A stretch of 64,000 bases of DNA from JAJYIW01 sp963781665 (lineage in GTDB: Bacteria > Chloroflexota > Anaerolineae > Anaerolineales > Anaerolineaceae): the NCBI GenBank assembly GCA_963781665.1, contig CAWAGA010000002.1, positions 930,001 to 994,000 of the forward strand, given 5' to 3'. Under the pieces are notes generated by a model that was given only the letters and a program-made list of their open reading frames with translations, had not been told where the DNA came from and searched no databases. This document shows positions 43,520-52,636 of this stretch, in pieces (the stretch's first letter is position 1; every line of letters begins with the position of its first letter). The position numbers and the translations under genes are program-made.

Positions 43520-45097
43520 ATGAGCTCTTTCAAGCTTACTTATGCAACCATGTTCAACCCCCCCGAAGAAATGCATATCCGTTTCGAAGAAGCGGTTGCT
43601 CACGTGAAGCGTAATTTAGGCAAAGAACACGCAATGATCGTCGGCGGTAAGGAACGCCTGTCCGACGGCAAATTCGAAGATCGTTCACCAGCAAACACCG
43701 AGGTGGTGTTAGGAATTTTCCAGAAAGGCAAACCTCAGGATGCAGCAGATGCCATCCAGGCTGCCCGCAAAGCTTTTCCCTTATGGAGCCACATGAAGTG
43801 GGAAGAGCGGGTCGCACTGGTACGCAAGGCAGCCGATCTGATCGATAAACGCATATATGAATTCGGCGCGGTAATCGCCATGGAAGTTGGGAAAAACCGC
43901 TCAGAAGCCCTGGGTGATGTCGCTGAGACAGCTGACCTTTTCCGCTATAACTGCGACCGGATGGAAGCCAATCACGGTTATGCTGTCGAAATGGGTCACG
44001 ACCCGCTGGTAGGTTTCAAAGCGACTAATTTGTCAGTCCTGCGGCCATATGGGGTATGGGTAGTCGTCAGCCCGTTCAATTTTCCCTGCGCCCTCTCCGG
44101 CGGCCCGGCTTCGGCGGCGCTGGTAGCTGGTAACACCATCGTAATGAAACCTGCCAGCGACACCCCCTGGACGAGCCGCCTGATTGCTGAGTGCTTGCAA
44201 GATGCCGGCCTGCCTGACGGCGTGTTCAACTACGTCACCGGACCGGGCAGTACCATTGGTCAGGCGTTGATTGACCACCCCGGCGTCGACGGCATTACAT
44301 TCACCGGGTCGTTCGACGTTGGTATGAATATCTATCGCAGTTTCAGCCAGGGACATTGGCCCCGGCCCACAATTCTGGAGATGGGCGGCAAGAATCCGGT
44401 GATTGTCACCCGCCATGCCGATCTCGAGGAAGCTGCAACCGGGATTCTACGCTCATCATTTGGTCTGCAAGGTCAAAAATGTTCGGCCAGCTCTCGGGTA
44501 TACGTCGAAGGAGCGGTATATGATCAGTTAACGGCCCGCCTGGCCGATCTGGCTAATAACCTGGTCATTGGCGAACCGACCGAGAGAAGCACATATATGG
44601 GGCCGGTGGTCAACCAGAAAGCCTATCAGGACTACCAGCAGTTCGCCGAAGAACTCGACCAATCGGGGCGATTCCTGACCGGTGGGAAAGTGCTGCTCGA
44701 TGGCGACCTGGGTAAAGGGTATTTTTGCGCTCCAACGTACGTGGTCGACCTTCCTAATAACCACCGCTTGTGGAAGACCGAAATGTTCCTACCCATTACG
44801 ACCATCGCCAGGGTTAACAATCTGGAAGAAGCTCTGGTCCACGCCAACGACGTCACCTATGGCCTGACTGCCGGTTTTTATGGCAACCAGCAAGAGGTGG
44901 AAGTATTTTTCGACCAGATCGAAGCAGGGGTAACGTACGTTAACCGGCCGCAAGGGGCAACCACCGGTGCCTGGCCCGGGTTTCAGCCGTTTGGGGGCTG
45001 GAAAGGTTCGGGCTCCAGCGGCAAAAATGCTGGCGGCCCATATTACCTGCCTCTGTATATGCACGAACAGATCCACACGACAATCGAGCATGGTTAA
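43520..45097 (+). CDS. Aldehyde dehydrogenase, P5C dehydrogenase-like (RocA/PruA type)
   Basis: NAD(P)-dependent aldehyde dehydrogenase of 525 residues, the length of single-domain L-glutamate gamma-semialdehyde (P5C) dehydrogenases. SPFNFPCALSGGPASAAL is the coenzyme-binding part, Glu287 (LEMGGKNP) the general base and Cys321 (FGLQGQKCSASSR) the nucleophile. The GQKCSA context is typical for the P5C branch. AGGAGG precedes the ATG. P5C dehydrogenase makes glutamate, as does the neighbouring 5-oxoprolinase, which supports an amino-acid role, but no proline dehydrogenase is in view, so another aldehyde is possible. Confidence 0.85.
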   Translation: MSSFKLTYATMFNPPEEMHIRFEEAVAHVKRNLGKEHAMIVGGKERLSDGKFEDRSPANTEVVLGIFQKGKPQDAADAIQAARKAFPLWSHMKWEERVALVRKAADLIDKRIYEFGAVIAMEVGKNRSEALGDVAETADLFRYNCDRMEANHGYAVEMGHDPLVGFKATNLSVLRPYGVWVVVSPFNFPCALSGGPASAALVAGNTIVMKPASDTPWTSRLIAECLQDAGLPDGVFNYVTGPGSTIGQALIDHPGVDGITFTGSFDVGMNIYRSFSQGHWPRPTILEMGGKNPVIVTRHADLEEAATGILRSSFGLQGQKCSASSRVYVEGAVYDQLTARLADLANNLVIGEPTERSTYMGPVVNQKAYQDYQQFAEELDQSGRFLTGGKVLLDGDLGKGYFCAPTYVVDLPNNHRLWKTEMFLPITTIARVNNLEEALVHANDVTYGLTAGFYGNQQEVEVFFDQIEAGVTYVNRPQGATTGAWPGFQPFGGWKGSGSSGKNAGGPYYLPLYMHEQIHTTIEHG

Positions 45098-45125
45098 ATC
45101 GGGTTCAGCTTAGGATTCCAGACCA

Positions 45126-46145
45126 ATGGCAGATACAATAGAAGTACTGATTACGATTCCTTTTAATGAGACATTATTAGCAACGCTGCGAGAAGTTTCA
45201 CCTCGATTTCACATCACCTTACAAACAGGTCGCAAGGTAGAGGATATCCCACCCGAAATCTGGACTCGGACGGAGATCCTTTACACCGAAAGGCTTTTAC
45301 CCGAACCAGGCGCTGTCCCCAACCTGAAATGGGTACAGTTCCATTATGCAGGGATCGACTTCGTCACCCAATCCCCGCTGCTGCAGAATTCCGACCTGAT
45401 CATCACCAGCTTGAGTGGAGCCTCCGCAACCCAGGTGGCTGAGCACGTACTCATGATGATGCTGGCCCTGGGACGCCATTTGCCTGAACTTTTGGCTGTC
45501 CAGGCTAAAGTTGAATGGCCGCGCGACCGCTTCGAACGCTTCACGCCGTTCGAACTGTACGGCTCAACCATCGGTATCATCGGGTATGGCAGCATTGGCC
45601 GCCAGATCGCTCATTTGCTGCAGACGTTTGGTGTGACCATCCTGGCGACCAAACGGGACGTGATGCATCCCCAGGATACAGGGTACACCAAGAGCGGGCT
45701 GGGCGATCCCCAGGGCGATCTATTCCAGCGGCTCTATCCGATCCAGGCCCTGACTTCGATGCTGCACTCGTGCGATTTTATCGTCGTAACCATCCCTTTG
45801 ACACCCAGTACACATCATCTTATCGGCAGCGAACAACTTGGCGCAGTCAAGCCAACGGCTTTCCTGGTGGATATCTCCCGGGGCGGGATCATCGATCATG
45901 CTGCTTTGATCCCGGCCTTGCAAGAACGGCGGTTGGCGGGCGCAGCACTGGACGTGTTCCCCGAAGAGCCACTACCGGCATCGAGCCCATTGTGGCACTT
46001 GCCAAACGTGATCATCTCTCCGCATATTTCCGGCATAAGCCTGCATTATAACGAACGGGCCGCCGCCTTGTTTGCTGAAAACCTCAACCGCTACCTGACC
46101 GGCCTGCCGCTATACAACCGCTACGACAACTCGGCAGGTTATTGA
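45126..46145 (+). CDS. D-isomer-specific 2-hydroxyacid dehydrogenase
   Basis: NAD(P)-dependent 2-hydroxyacid dehydrogenase of 339 residues. The NAD-binding Rossmann site is GSTIGIIGYGSIGRQIA (about 142-158); the catalytic Arg lies in DISRGGIIDHAAL (about 250-262), and the His lies in NVIISPHISG (about 294-303). Family members act on glyoxylate, hydroxypyruvate, phosphoglycerate and others; the substrate is unknown. It starts 28 bp after the aldehyde dehydrogenase gene and its stop overlaps the HAD gene start by one base (TGATG), so these form an operon. Confidence 0.88.
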   Translation: MADTIEVLITIPFNETLLATLREVSPRFHITLQTGRKVEDIPPEIWTRTEILYTERLLPEPGAVPNLKWVQFHYAGIDFVTQSPLLQNSDLIITSLSGASATQVAEHVLMMMLALGRHLPELLAVQAKVEWPRDRFERFTPFELYGSTIGIIGYGSIGRQIAHLLQTFGVTILATKRDVMHPQDTGYTKSGLGDPQGDLFQRLYPIQALTSMLHSCDFIVVTIPLTPSTHHLIGSEQLGAVKPTAFLVDISRGGIIDHAALIPALQERRLAGAALDVFPEEPLPASSPLWHLPNVIISPHISGISLHYNERAAALFAENLNRYLTGLPLYNRYDNSAGY

Positions 46146-46888
46146 TGGAAATCGTCCTCTTCGACCTGGGGAGAACCCTGCTGTATTTCGATGGTACCTG
46201 GCCGCAAGCCCTGGCGTTCGCAGGCCAGGCATTGGTAGGCCGCCTGAAACAAAGCGGATTACAACTTGACGAAGATGCATTCCTTGAAGGGTTTAACACC
46301 AGCCAGCAAGCCTATGCACAAGAGCGGGAAACTGAGTTCATCGAATTCACCTCTCTTTTCATCCTAAAAGAACAATTAAAGCTATCTGGGTATGAAAGTG
46401 TGGACAATTCGATCTTACAAGCCGCCCTGAATGATATGTATGCAGTCACCCAGGCGTTCTGGCGTCCAGAAGACGATGCTTTACCTACCATCCGCGAGCT
46501 TGTCCAACGAGGTTACCGCCTGGGTATCATTTCGAATGCATCCGACGATAACGACGTCCAGCAGCTGGTCGATAAAATAGGCGCTCGTCCGTATTTCGAC
46601 ATTATCATCTCCTCGGCAGCCGTGGGGATACGAAAACCCAATCCGGAAATTTTCTATTTGGCATTGCGGCACTGGAACGCCCAACCGGAACAGGCCGTAA
46701 TGGTCGGAGATACATTAGGGGCAGATATCCTCGGGGCTCACAACAGCGGAATGCCCGGTATCTGGATTACGCGCAGGGCGGACACACCGGGTAACCGAGC
46801 CCATCTGGATACCATCCAACCCGATCTGACCATCGCTACCCTGGCAGAGCTACCAGATGTTTTAGAAAATATTGGAAATAACAAATAA
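46145..46888 (+). CDS. HAD-superfamily hydrolase
   Basis: A 247-residue haloacid-dehalogenase-type phosphatase; I start at the ATG 46145, overlapping the previous stop by one base, rather than the TTG one codon earlier. Motif I FDLGRTLL has the nucleophile Asp7; motif II SNASDDND near 133-140, Lys in RKPNPEIF (about 166-173) as motif III and GDTLGADILGA (about 190-200) as motif IV. A helical cap lies between motifs I and II. It probably dephosphorylates a small metabolite, unknown which; it may detoxify a product of its operon partners. Confidence 0.87.
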   Translation: MEIVLFDLGRTLLYFDGTWPQALAFAGQALVGRLKQSGLQLDEDAFLEGFNTSQQAYAQERETEFIEFTSLFILKEQLKLSGYESVDNSILQAALNDMYAVTQAFWRPEDDALPTIRELVQRGYRLGIISNASDDNDVQQLVDKIGARPYFDIIISSAAVGIRKPNPEIFYLALRHWNAQPEQAVMVGDTLGADILGAHNSGMPGIWITRRADTPGNRAHLDTIQPDLTIATLAELPDVLENIGNNK

Positions 46889-46894
46889 GAGAAT

Positions 46895-47821
46895 ATGAAA
46901 GTTATACGAATTCACGAATTTGGCGGGCCTGAGAAGCTTCGCCTTGAAGACGCGCCCCGCCCAAAGCCCTTATCAGGGCAGGTGGTGATCCAGCAAATGG
47001 CAGCAGGTGTCAATCCTGTCGATTGGAAAACCAGAGCAGGAATTTATCCACCAGAAAGGACAGTACCCTTGCCATGGATTCCTGGCGTGGATGGAGCCGG
47101 GATTGTGGCAGAGACCGGCAGCGAGGCTGGCTCATTCCAGCCGGGGGATGCCGTCTTTGGCCCGATAACTGGAGGATATGCTGAATACGTACTGGCCCAG
47201 GCCGGCAGCCTGCAAAAGAAACCAGTGAACCTCACCTTTGAACAAGCTGGGGCGGTGCCGGTTTGTGCCTTGACGGCCTGGCAGTCAGTCATCGAAATCG
47301 CCAATGTAGGGCCAGGGCAGAAGGTGCTCGTTCAAGGCGCAGCCGGTGGGATTGGACATTTTGCCGTCCAGTTTGCGCATTGGAAAGGCGCATTTGTCAT
47401 CGGGACCGCCTCTGCCAATAACACTGATTTCGTCCGTTCGCTGGGAGCAGACCAGGTCATCGATTACCATCAGACCCGGTTTGAATCGGTTGTTCACGAC
47501 CTGGACGCAGTCATCGATACGGTCGGTGGCGACATTTTTACCCGGTCGATGCAGGTCATCCGCCGTGGCGGCGTGCTGGCAACGAATGGATCCTGGCCCA
47601 GCCCCGAAATGGGCAAGGAGCAAGGGATCAGGGTCGTACGCGGCAGCCGGGCACCAATTGACAGGTTTGGTCAAATTGCCCATCTGCTCGAAACCGGCCT
47701 GATAAAACCTTACGTCGGGGCAATCTTCTCTTTGGAAGAAGCCGGGAAGGCTCAAACGCTCAGCCAGAGCGGGCATCTGCGGGGCAAGATCGTCCTGCAG
47801 GTATCAGTTTTTCCCGACTAA
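46895..47821 (+). CDS. Zinc-independent quinone oxidoreductase-like MDR dehydrogenase
   Basis: A 308-residue NADP-dependent medium-chain reductase of the quinone oxidoreductase family. IHEFGGPEKLRLED opens the catalytic domain, AAGVNPVDWKTRAG (about 29-42) replaces the zinc Cys region, and VLVQGAAGGIGHFAVQFA (about 144-161) is the NADP-binding site. The zinc ligands of alcohol dehydrogenases are absent. It follows the HAD gene after 6 bp and converges with the URO-D-like gene, the 3' ends overlapping by 18 bp. The likely substrate is a quinone or unsaturated carbonyl compound. Confidence 0.87.
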   Translation: MKVIRIHEFGGPEKLRLEDAPRPKPLSGQVVIQQMAAGVNPVDWKTRAGIYPPERTVPLPWIPGVDGAGIVAETGSEAGSFQPGDAVFGPITGGYAEYVLAQAGSLQKKPVNLTFEQAGAVPVCALTAWQSVIEIANVGPGQKVLVQGAAGGIGHFAVQFAHWKGAFVIGTASANNTDFVRSLGADQVIDYHQTRFESVVHDLDAVIDTVGGDIFTRSMQVIRRGGVLATNGSWPSPEMGKEQGIRVVRGSRAPIDRFGQIAHLLETGLIKPYVGAIFSLEEAGKAQTLSQSGHLRGKIVLQVSVFPD

Positions 47822-48889
47822 TTCTTTGAGACCCCTGGCGTAATAACAATAATTTTCCCAGGAGACATCATCTGGGACCAGATGGTCCAGGTCGGGGATA
47901 TACCGCCCCTTTTCGACAGCCGGACGGACACGTTCCAATTCCCGGTCAATGGCCTTGGGACCATCAGCCAGGGCACGTTTGTCAATCCCACCCAGAAAAG
48001 CCAGGGTAGGGAAACGGTCACGCCAGACGTTCACGTCTACCCCAGCAGAAACTTCCATGGGGAAAAGCCAGTTCACCCCGGCCCGAATCATATTCGGGGC
48101 AATTTTCTCAGGGTTGCCGTCGGTGTCCACCGAAAAAGCGGGGATATGATAGCTGCCGGCGAAGGCCTTGATCTGGCGGTAATTCGGACCCAGGAACTCA
48201 TCCCACATGCGCGGAGAGATCAACGGCCCGCCGCGATAGCACATATCCTCCCACATGTGGATCAGGTCCACCCTGACGACCTGGACAACCTGGGCGAAGA
48301 CCGAAAGATAAATACTGGTGATGTGGTCCATAATGTCATGCACTAAATCCGGCATCGTGTGGAAAGCCACCAGGCCGTCCTCGTCACCCATCAACCAACG
48401 AAACGGGCCAAATACACCGCCATCCGGATAGCCACCTAACTGGATTGGATAGCCTTTGGCCATCCAATCTCGAGCAATTTCGCGCCAATTTCCATCCAGG
48501 CGGGCAGGATCGCCAGGGTCGAGGTAGCGCTCTTTGAAAGACTCCCAATCGCGACGATTTTTAACCGGAAACTCGAGGAATTCCGACATCAATTCGCCAT
48601 GTTTGCGGTCCCGGCGCTTGATCCCCCAGGTATCCGTAAAGGTGACATAATCATCGTCTTCAGCCAGGATCCGCCGTTCGATGCGCGGGCACGGACCAAT
48701 GTTAACCGGCACTTCCATGGGCATTTGATCTGGATCCATGAAGGACTTGTGATCTGTGATGGAAAGTGGCTTACCTTCCCGTTCCCAACGCTCCCAGGTA
48801 GTCCCCCAGGGTCCCCAAAGCAGGTAATATGGAGGGCGATCGAGCGGTTCTCCCAGAATGCAGGCGATGAAGCGTTCGCGATCGTTCAT
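47804..48889 (-). CDS. Uroporphyrinogen decarboxylase-like (URO-D superfamily) protein 1
   Basis: A 361-residue TIM-barrel protein of the URO-D/MtaA superfamily, which includes heme enzymes and corrinoid methyltransferases. It opens MNDRERFIACILGEPLDRPP, the family's usual N-terminus. WEDMCYRGGPLISPRMW (about 215-231) and PAFSVDTDGNPEKIAPNMI (about 249-267) are typical of the methyltransferase-like branch, and GGIDKRALADGP follows. No corrinoid-binding partner gene or other heme gene is close. A second family member lies at 51510-52610, with glycerol kinase and a transporter gene between them. Function unknown; methyl transfer is one guess. Confidence 0.82.
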   Translation of the reverse strand: MNDRERFIACILGEPLDRPPYYLLWGPWGTTWERWEREGKPLSITDHKSFMDPDQMPMEVPVNIGPCPRIERRILAEDDDYVTFTDTWGIKRRDRKHGELMSEFLEFPVKNRRDWESFKERYLDPGDPARLDGNWREIARDWMAKGYPIQLGGYPDGGVFGPFRWLMGDEDGLVAFHTMPDLVHDIMDHITSIYLSVFAQVVQVVRVDLIHMWEDMCYRGGPLISPRMWDEFLGPNYRQIKAFAGSYHIPAFSVDTDGNPEKIAPNMIRAGVNWLFPMEVSAGVDVNVWRDRFPTLAFLGGIDKRALADGPKAIDRELERVRPAVEKGRYIPDLDHLVPDDVSWENYCYYARGLKELVGKN

Positions 48890-48920
48890 CTTATATCAAT
48901 TTCCTTTTATCACCAGATAA

Positions 48921-50417
48921 TCAGGCTTCAATCCAATTGAACGTGCGAGTGACGGCTTTCAGCCACTCTTTGTACAGTTTATGACGGGTGTTTACATCCA
49001 TCTTCGGCGACCATTGGCGATCATAGCTCCAATACTGTCGCAAGTCGTCGATCTTATCCCAAAAATGGGTTGCCAATCCGGCCGCATAGGCTGCCCCGAG
49101 CGAAGTCGTTTCGGCGACCGCCGGTCTGATCACCGGAACTCCGAGGATATCGGCCTGGAACTGCATGAGCAGGTCGTTGAAAACCATTCCACCATCTACC
49201 TTGAGGGTTTTCAGCTCGACGCCGGAATCCTTGTTCATTGCATCCAGAATCTCGCGGGTCTGGAAAGCCGTCGCCTCCAGGGATGCGCGTGCCAGGTGAC
49301 CACGGTTGACGTAGCGGGTCATGCCGACTATCGCCCCGCGCGCATCACTTTTCCAATAGGGTGCGTAAAGGCCAGAAAAGGCAGGGACAAAGTAAATACC
49401 GCCGTTGTCGTCAACGGTACGCGCCAATGTCTCAACTTCAGCAGATTTGGAAATTAACCCCAAATTGTCGCGCAGCCACTGGACCAGGGCGCCGGCAATG
49501 GCAATCGAGCCTTCCAGGCAGTAGACCGGCGGCTGGCTGCCGATCTGATAACCCAGGGTGGTCAACAACCCATTATGGGATTGGACGGCTGTGTTGCCTG
49601 TATTGAGCAGCATGAAACAGCCTGTGCCGTAAGTGTTTTTGGCTTCGCCCACGTTAAAACAGGTCTGGCCAAAAAGGGCCGCCTGCTGGTCCCCCAGGTC
49701 TCCGGCAATCGGGATGCCAGCCAGCTCGCCGGTCGCCTGTCCAAAAATGGCGCTGGATGGCATGATCTTTGGCAGCATGCCAGCCGGAATTCCCATGATT
49801 TCCAGAATGGTCGCGTCCCATTCGAGCGTTTGCAAATCCATCAACATGGTGCGAGAAGCATTCGAGACGTCGGTGGCGTGGACCCCACCATGCGGCCCGC
49901 CGGTCAGGTTCCAAATGATCCAGGTATCGATGTTTCCACAAAGCAGGTCCCCTTTTTCGGCTTTTTGGCGAGCGCCGGCCACATTCTCCAGGATCCAACT
50001 TATCTTTGGACCCGAGAAATACGTTGCCAGCGGCAGGCCCACTCTGGCTCTAAACCGGTCCTGGCCCCCATCTTCAGCCAGTGCCTGGCAGATCTGGTCG
50101 CTGCGAGTATCCTGCCAGACGATGGCATTATAGATCGGGCGCCCGGTGGTCTTGTCCCAAACGACTACTGTTTCACGCTGGTTGGTAATGCCAACCGCAG
50201 CAATCTCGCCCAGATCCAGTCCGGCTTTTGAAAGGCCGCCATGGATGACCTCTTGAACCCGCAGCCAAATCTCGAGCGGATTGTGTTCTACCCAACCTGG
50301 TTTAGGGAAGATTTGCTTGTGCTCGCGCTGGTCGATAGCCACAACGTTGCCGTTGTGATCGAAAACCATAAAACGGGTGCTGGTCGTACCCTGGTCGATA
50401 GCAGCTACGTATTTCAT
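48921..50417 (-). CDS. glpK: Glycerol kinase
   Basis: ATP-dependent glycerol kinase, 498 residues from the ATG at 50417, chosen since AGGAGG lies just upstream. AAIDQGTTSTRFMVFD is the first phosphate-binding loop, GITNQRETVVVWD (about 79-91) and NAIVWQDTR (about 97-105) are FGGY signatures, and YGTGCFMLLNTG (about 265-276) binds ATP. TSLGAAYAAGLA near the C-terminus is typical. It produces glycerol-3-phosphate for glycolysis and lipid synthesis. No glpF or glpD is in view; it diverges from the EamA transporter gene. Confidence 0.96.
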   Translation of the reverse strand: MKYVAAIDQGTTSTRFMVFDHNGNVVAIDQREHKQIFPKPGWVEHNPLEIWLRVQEVIHGGLSKAGLDLGEIAAVGITNQRETVVVWDKTTGRPIYNAIVWQDTRSDQICQALAEDGGQDRFRARVGLPLATYFSGPKISWILENVAGARQKAEKGDLLCGNIDTWIIWNLTGGPHGGVHATDVSNASRTMLMDLQTLEWDATILEIMGIPAGMLPKIMPSSAIFGQATGELAGIPIAGDLGDQQAALFGQTCFNVGEAKNTYGTGCFMLLNTGNTAVQSHNGLLTTLGYQIGSQPPVYCLEGSIAIAGALVQWLRDNLGLISKSAEVETLARTVDDNGGIYFVPAFSGLYAPYWKSDARGAIVGMTRYVNRGHLARASLEATAFQTREILDAMNKDSGVELKTLKVDGGMVFNDLLMQFQADILGVPVIRPAVAETTSLGAAYAAGLATHFWDKIDDLRQYWSYDRQWSPKMDVNTRHKLYKEWLKAVTRTFNWIEA

Positions 50418-50529
50418 GGCTCCTCCTGATAATGGCAACTTGAAGTCAGAAGTGATTCTACCAGAACCGGGTATAAATCCGATCATGGTACGAACTGGAA
50501 ATGACGGCCATGCAGGCTGCCATTTCGTT

Positions 50530-50535
50530 TATAAT
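50530..50535 (+). promoter_or_regulatory. -10 box close to the EamA start
   Basis: TATAAT ends 8 bases before the ATG at 50544, with no ribosome site between them. This is the leaderless or near-leaderless layout seen at other genes here. Confidence 0.45.
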
Positions 50536-50543
50536 GATCCCTC

Positions 50544-51458
50544 ATGCGCCACCCCCAAACAACGCTTTCTTATCTGGCTTTGGCAGCCGGCGTGGTCTGT
50601 CTGAGCCTTTCTTCTCTGTTCATCCGCTGGTCCGAAGCTCCGGGAGTGGTTACCTCGTTTTTTAGAATGGGGATCGCAACGACCGTTCTATCGCCGTTCT
50701 TCCTGCCCCAGGTGCGAAAAGTAAAACTCCCCAGAGGCTTGTGGCTGGCCCCGATATTAGGCGGCCTGTTCGCCGCGTTGGACCAGGCCACCTGGAGCAC
50801 CTCGATCGGTTTTACCCGGGTCGCTAATGCGACCTTGCTCAATAATACCGCTCCGATCTGGGTTGCTCTGGTCGCCGCGTTTTTCTTTCGCGAACAGTTG
50901 AAAAGCATCTTCTGGCTGGGATTAGTGCTGGCGATGGGTGGAGCAGTGGTGGTCCTGGGCAATGATGCGCTTAACAATCCCGGTTTGAGTTGGGGAGACT
51001 TGCTGGCGCTAATTTCCAGTTTCTTCTATGCAGCCTATTACCTGGTCATGCAGCGCGGCCGCCAATATCTCAGTCCATTGGTATTTATGGGATTGGCCAA
51101 CGCCGTATCCTGCCTGACCTTGCTGGTAATTTGTTTGATCTTCCAACAACCTATGACCGGTTTCCCGGCTCAGACCTACCTGGTTTTCTTTGGCGCGGCC
51201 TTGATATCTCAAATATCCGGCCATCTTTCCTTAAGTTTTGCCCTGGGACACCTACCAGCATCCCTGGTAGCACCCACCATGATTGCTCAACCGGTGATGA
51301 CCGCCATCATGGCCATCCCACTTTTAGGAGAAACACTCCACCCAGGCCAGTGGATCGGTGGTATATCGGTCCTGGCTGGCATTATCCTGGTCCATAATGG
51401 ACGTTATCTGGGGACAGGAAGTGCAGCCAGACTCATGACCAATCCACCGGTTGTCTAA
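50544..51458 (+). CDS. EamA/DMT-family transporter
   Basis: A 304-residue membrane protein with ten predicted helices in two EamA repeats, the drug/metabolite transporter type. SLSSLFIRWSEAPG opens repeat one and AQPVMTAIMAIPLLGETL (about 252-269) with WIGGISVLAGIILV ends repeat two; the PxxxxxLGE pattern there is typical. It moves small metabolites across the membrane by proton or gradient coupling; the substrate is unknown. It diverges from glpK and lies 51 bp before the second URO-D-like gene. Confidence 0.9.
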   Translation: MRHPQTTLSYLALAAGVVCLSLSSLFIRWSEAPGVVTSFFRMGIATTVLSPFFLPQVRKVKLPRGLWLAPILGGLFAALDQATWSTSIGFTRVANATLLNNTAPIWVALVAAFFFREQLKSIFWLGLVLAMGGAVVVLGNDALNNPGLSWGDLLALISSFFYAAYYLVMQRGRQYLSPLVFMGLANAVSCLTLLVICLIFQQPMTGFPAQTYLVFFGAALISQISGHLSLSFALGHLPASLVAPTMIAQPVMTAIMAIPLLGETLHPGQWIGGISVLAGIILVHNGRYLGTGSAARLMTNPPVV

Positions 51459-51509
51459 ATACGCTAACAATCTAATTTTCAACAAAAAACTCAGGATAGG
51501 GACCCGATC

Positions 51510-52610
51510 ATGAGGAATTATTTTCTTGATGCCGTTCCACAGATGAACCTCGAATACAAACCCGATCTGGACCAGACGTTGCATTACTGGCTCCAGTTCT
51601 GGAGGGGAAGCAATTCGAGGCCAGCCTTTCTGGTAACCTTACCTCGCCCGCATACCCGGGCCGTGGAACCGCCCGCTTACCTGACAGCGTTTGATTGCGA
51701 CTTCCACGACCTCGCCCACCAGCTGCTGGCCTGGGCCGATACCCACGAGTTCCTGGGCGACACCATTCCTAATTATTACCTCGAATTTGGCCCGGAAACC
51801 TTTGCGGCTTACCTGGGCTGCGACCTGCGTCTGGCCGACGACCGTTCGACCAGCTGGTCGGTGCCTTTCGTCGAAGATTGGGGCGAAGTCGAAATCCGCT
51901 TCAGAAAAGACAGCTATTGGTGGCAGCGTACCCTGGAAGCATTCGACGTGCTCCGCAGCCACCTCGACGGTAAAATGATGGTAGCTGCACCGGCGCTGCT
52001 GGGGAATCTGGATGCTTTAGCTTCGCTGCGCGGCCCACAGAACTTGCTGGTCGATTTGATCGACCGGCCCGAGCATGTAAAAAGAGCTCTCGAACAGGTC
52101 AACCGGGCCTATGCGGAAGTTCTGGCAGCCCTGGCTGCCGAGCTTGATATGGACCGCCTGGGCTCGATGAACGTCGAAGGGCTATATTTCCCCGGCCGCC
52201 ACAGCCGCCCGCAGTGTGATTTTTCTGCCATGATCAGCCCCAAAATGTTCCGTGAATTCGTCATCCCATCGTTGATGAGCGAGGCCGAAGATGCCGGGGC
52301 ATTTACTTACCACCTGGATGGGCCTAATGCCGTCTGCCACGTTCCAGCTTTATGTGCTCTGGAAAAAATGGATATTATTATTTACGCTATCGGCGCAGGC
52401 ACTGAAGACTGGGATTGGAGCTTCCTCTACGACCAGATCGACAGGCTGGGAAAAGGTCAGATCCTTTATTACGATATGACCCCGGAAAAAATCAAGCGAA
52501 TCTGGCAAAAATACCGTTCAAAAATGCTCGTTTTTGTTCCGAGGGTCGCATCTCGGAATGAATTGGAAGACCTGATGGGCGAAATAGAGGTTTTGGACAA
52601 GACAACTTAA
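51510..52610 (+). CDS. Uroporphyrinogen decarboxylase-like (URO-D superfamily) protein 2
   Basis: A 366-residue URO-D superfamily protein distinct from the 47804-48889 member. LDQTLHYWLQFWRGSNSRP replaces the usual N-terminus; the barrel has NVEGLYFPGRHSRPQCDFS (about 220-238), MISPKMFREFVIPSL and TYHLDGPNAVCHVPAL (about 267-282), where His and Asp fall in the places of the superfamily active site. GGAT/AGGG-type purines precede the ATG. Its position after the transporter and the presence of a relative on the other side of glpK suggest a shared pathway, but no corrinoid protein is seen. Function unknown. Confidence 0.75.
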   Translation: MRNYFLDAVPQMNLEYKPDLDQTLHYWLQFWRGSNSRPAFLVTLPRPHTRAVEPPAYLTAFDCDFHDLAHQLLAWADTHEFLGDTIPNYYLEFGPETFAAYLGCDLRLADDRSTSWSVPFVEDWGEVEIRFRKDSYWWQRTLEAFDVLRSHLDGKMMVAAPALLGNLDALASLRGPQNLLVDLIDRPEHVKRALEQVNRAYAEVLAALAAELDMDRLGSMNVEGLYFPGRHSRPQCDFSAMISPKMFREFVIPSLMSEAEDAGAFTYHLDGPNAVCHVPALCALEKMDIIIYAIGAGTEDWDWSFLYDQIDRLGKGQILYYDMTPEKIKRIWQKYRSKMLVFVPRVASRNELEDLMGEIEVLDKTT

Positions 52611-52624
52611 CTTCCAGATTATTG

Positions 52625-52630
52625 TAAAAT
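52625..52630 (+). promoter_or_regulatory. -10 box of a probable leaderless histidine kinase mRNA
   Basis: TAAAAT ends 6 bases before the ATG at 52637. No ribosome site is present. The preceding gene ends at 52610, so a separate promoter for the two-component pair is plausible. Confidence 0.5.
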
Positions 52631-52636
52631 TGATCT

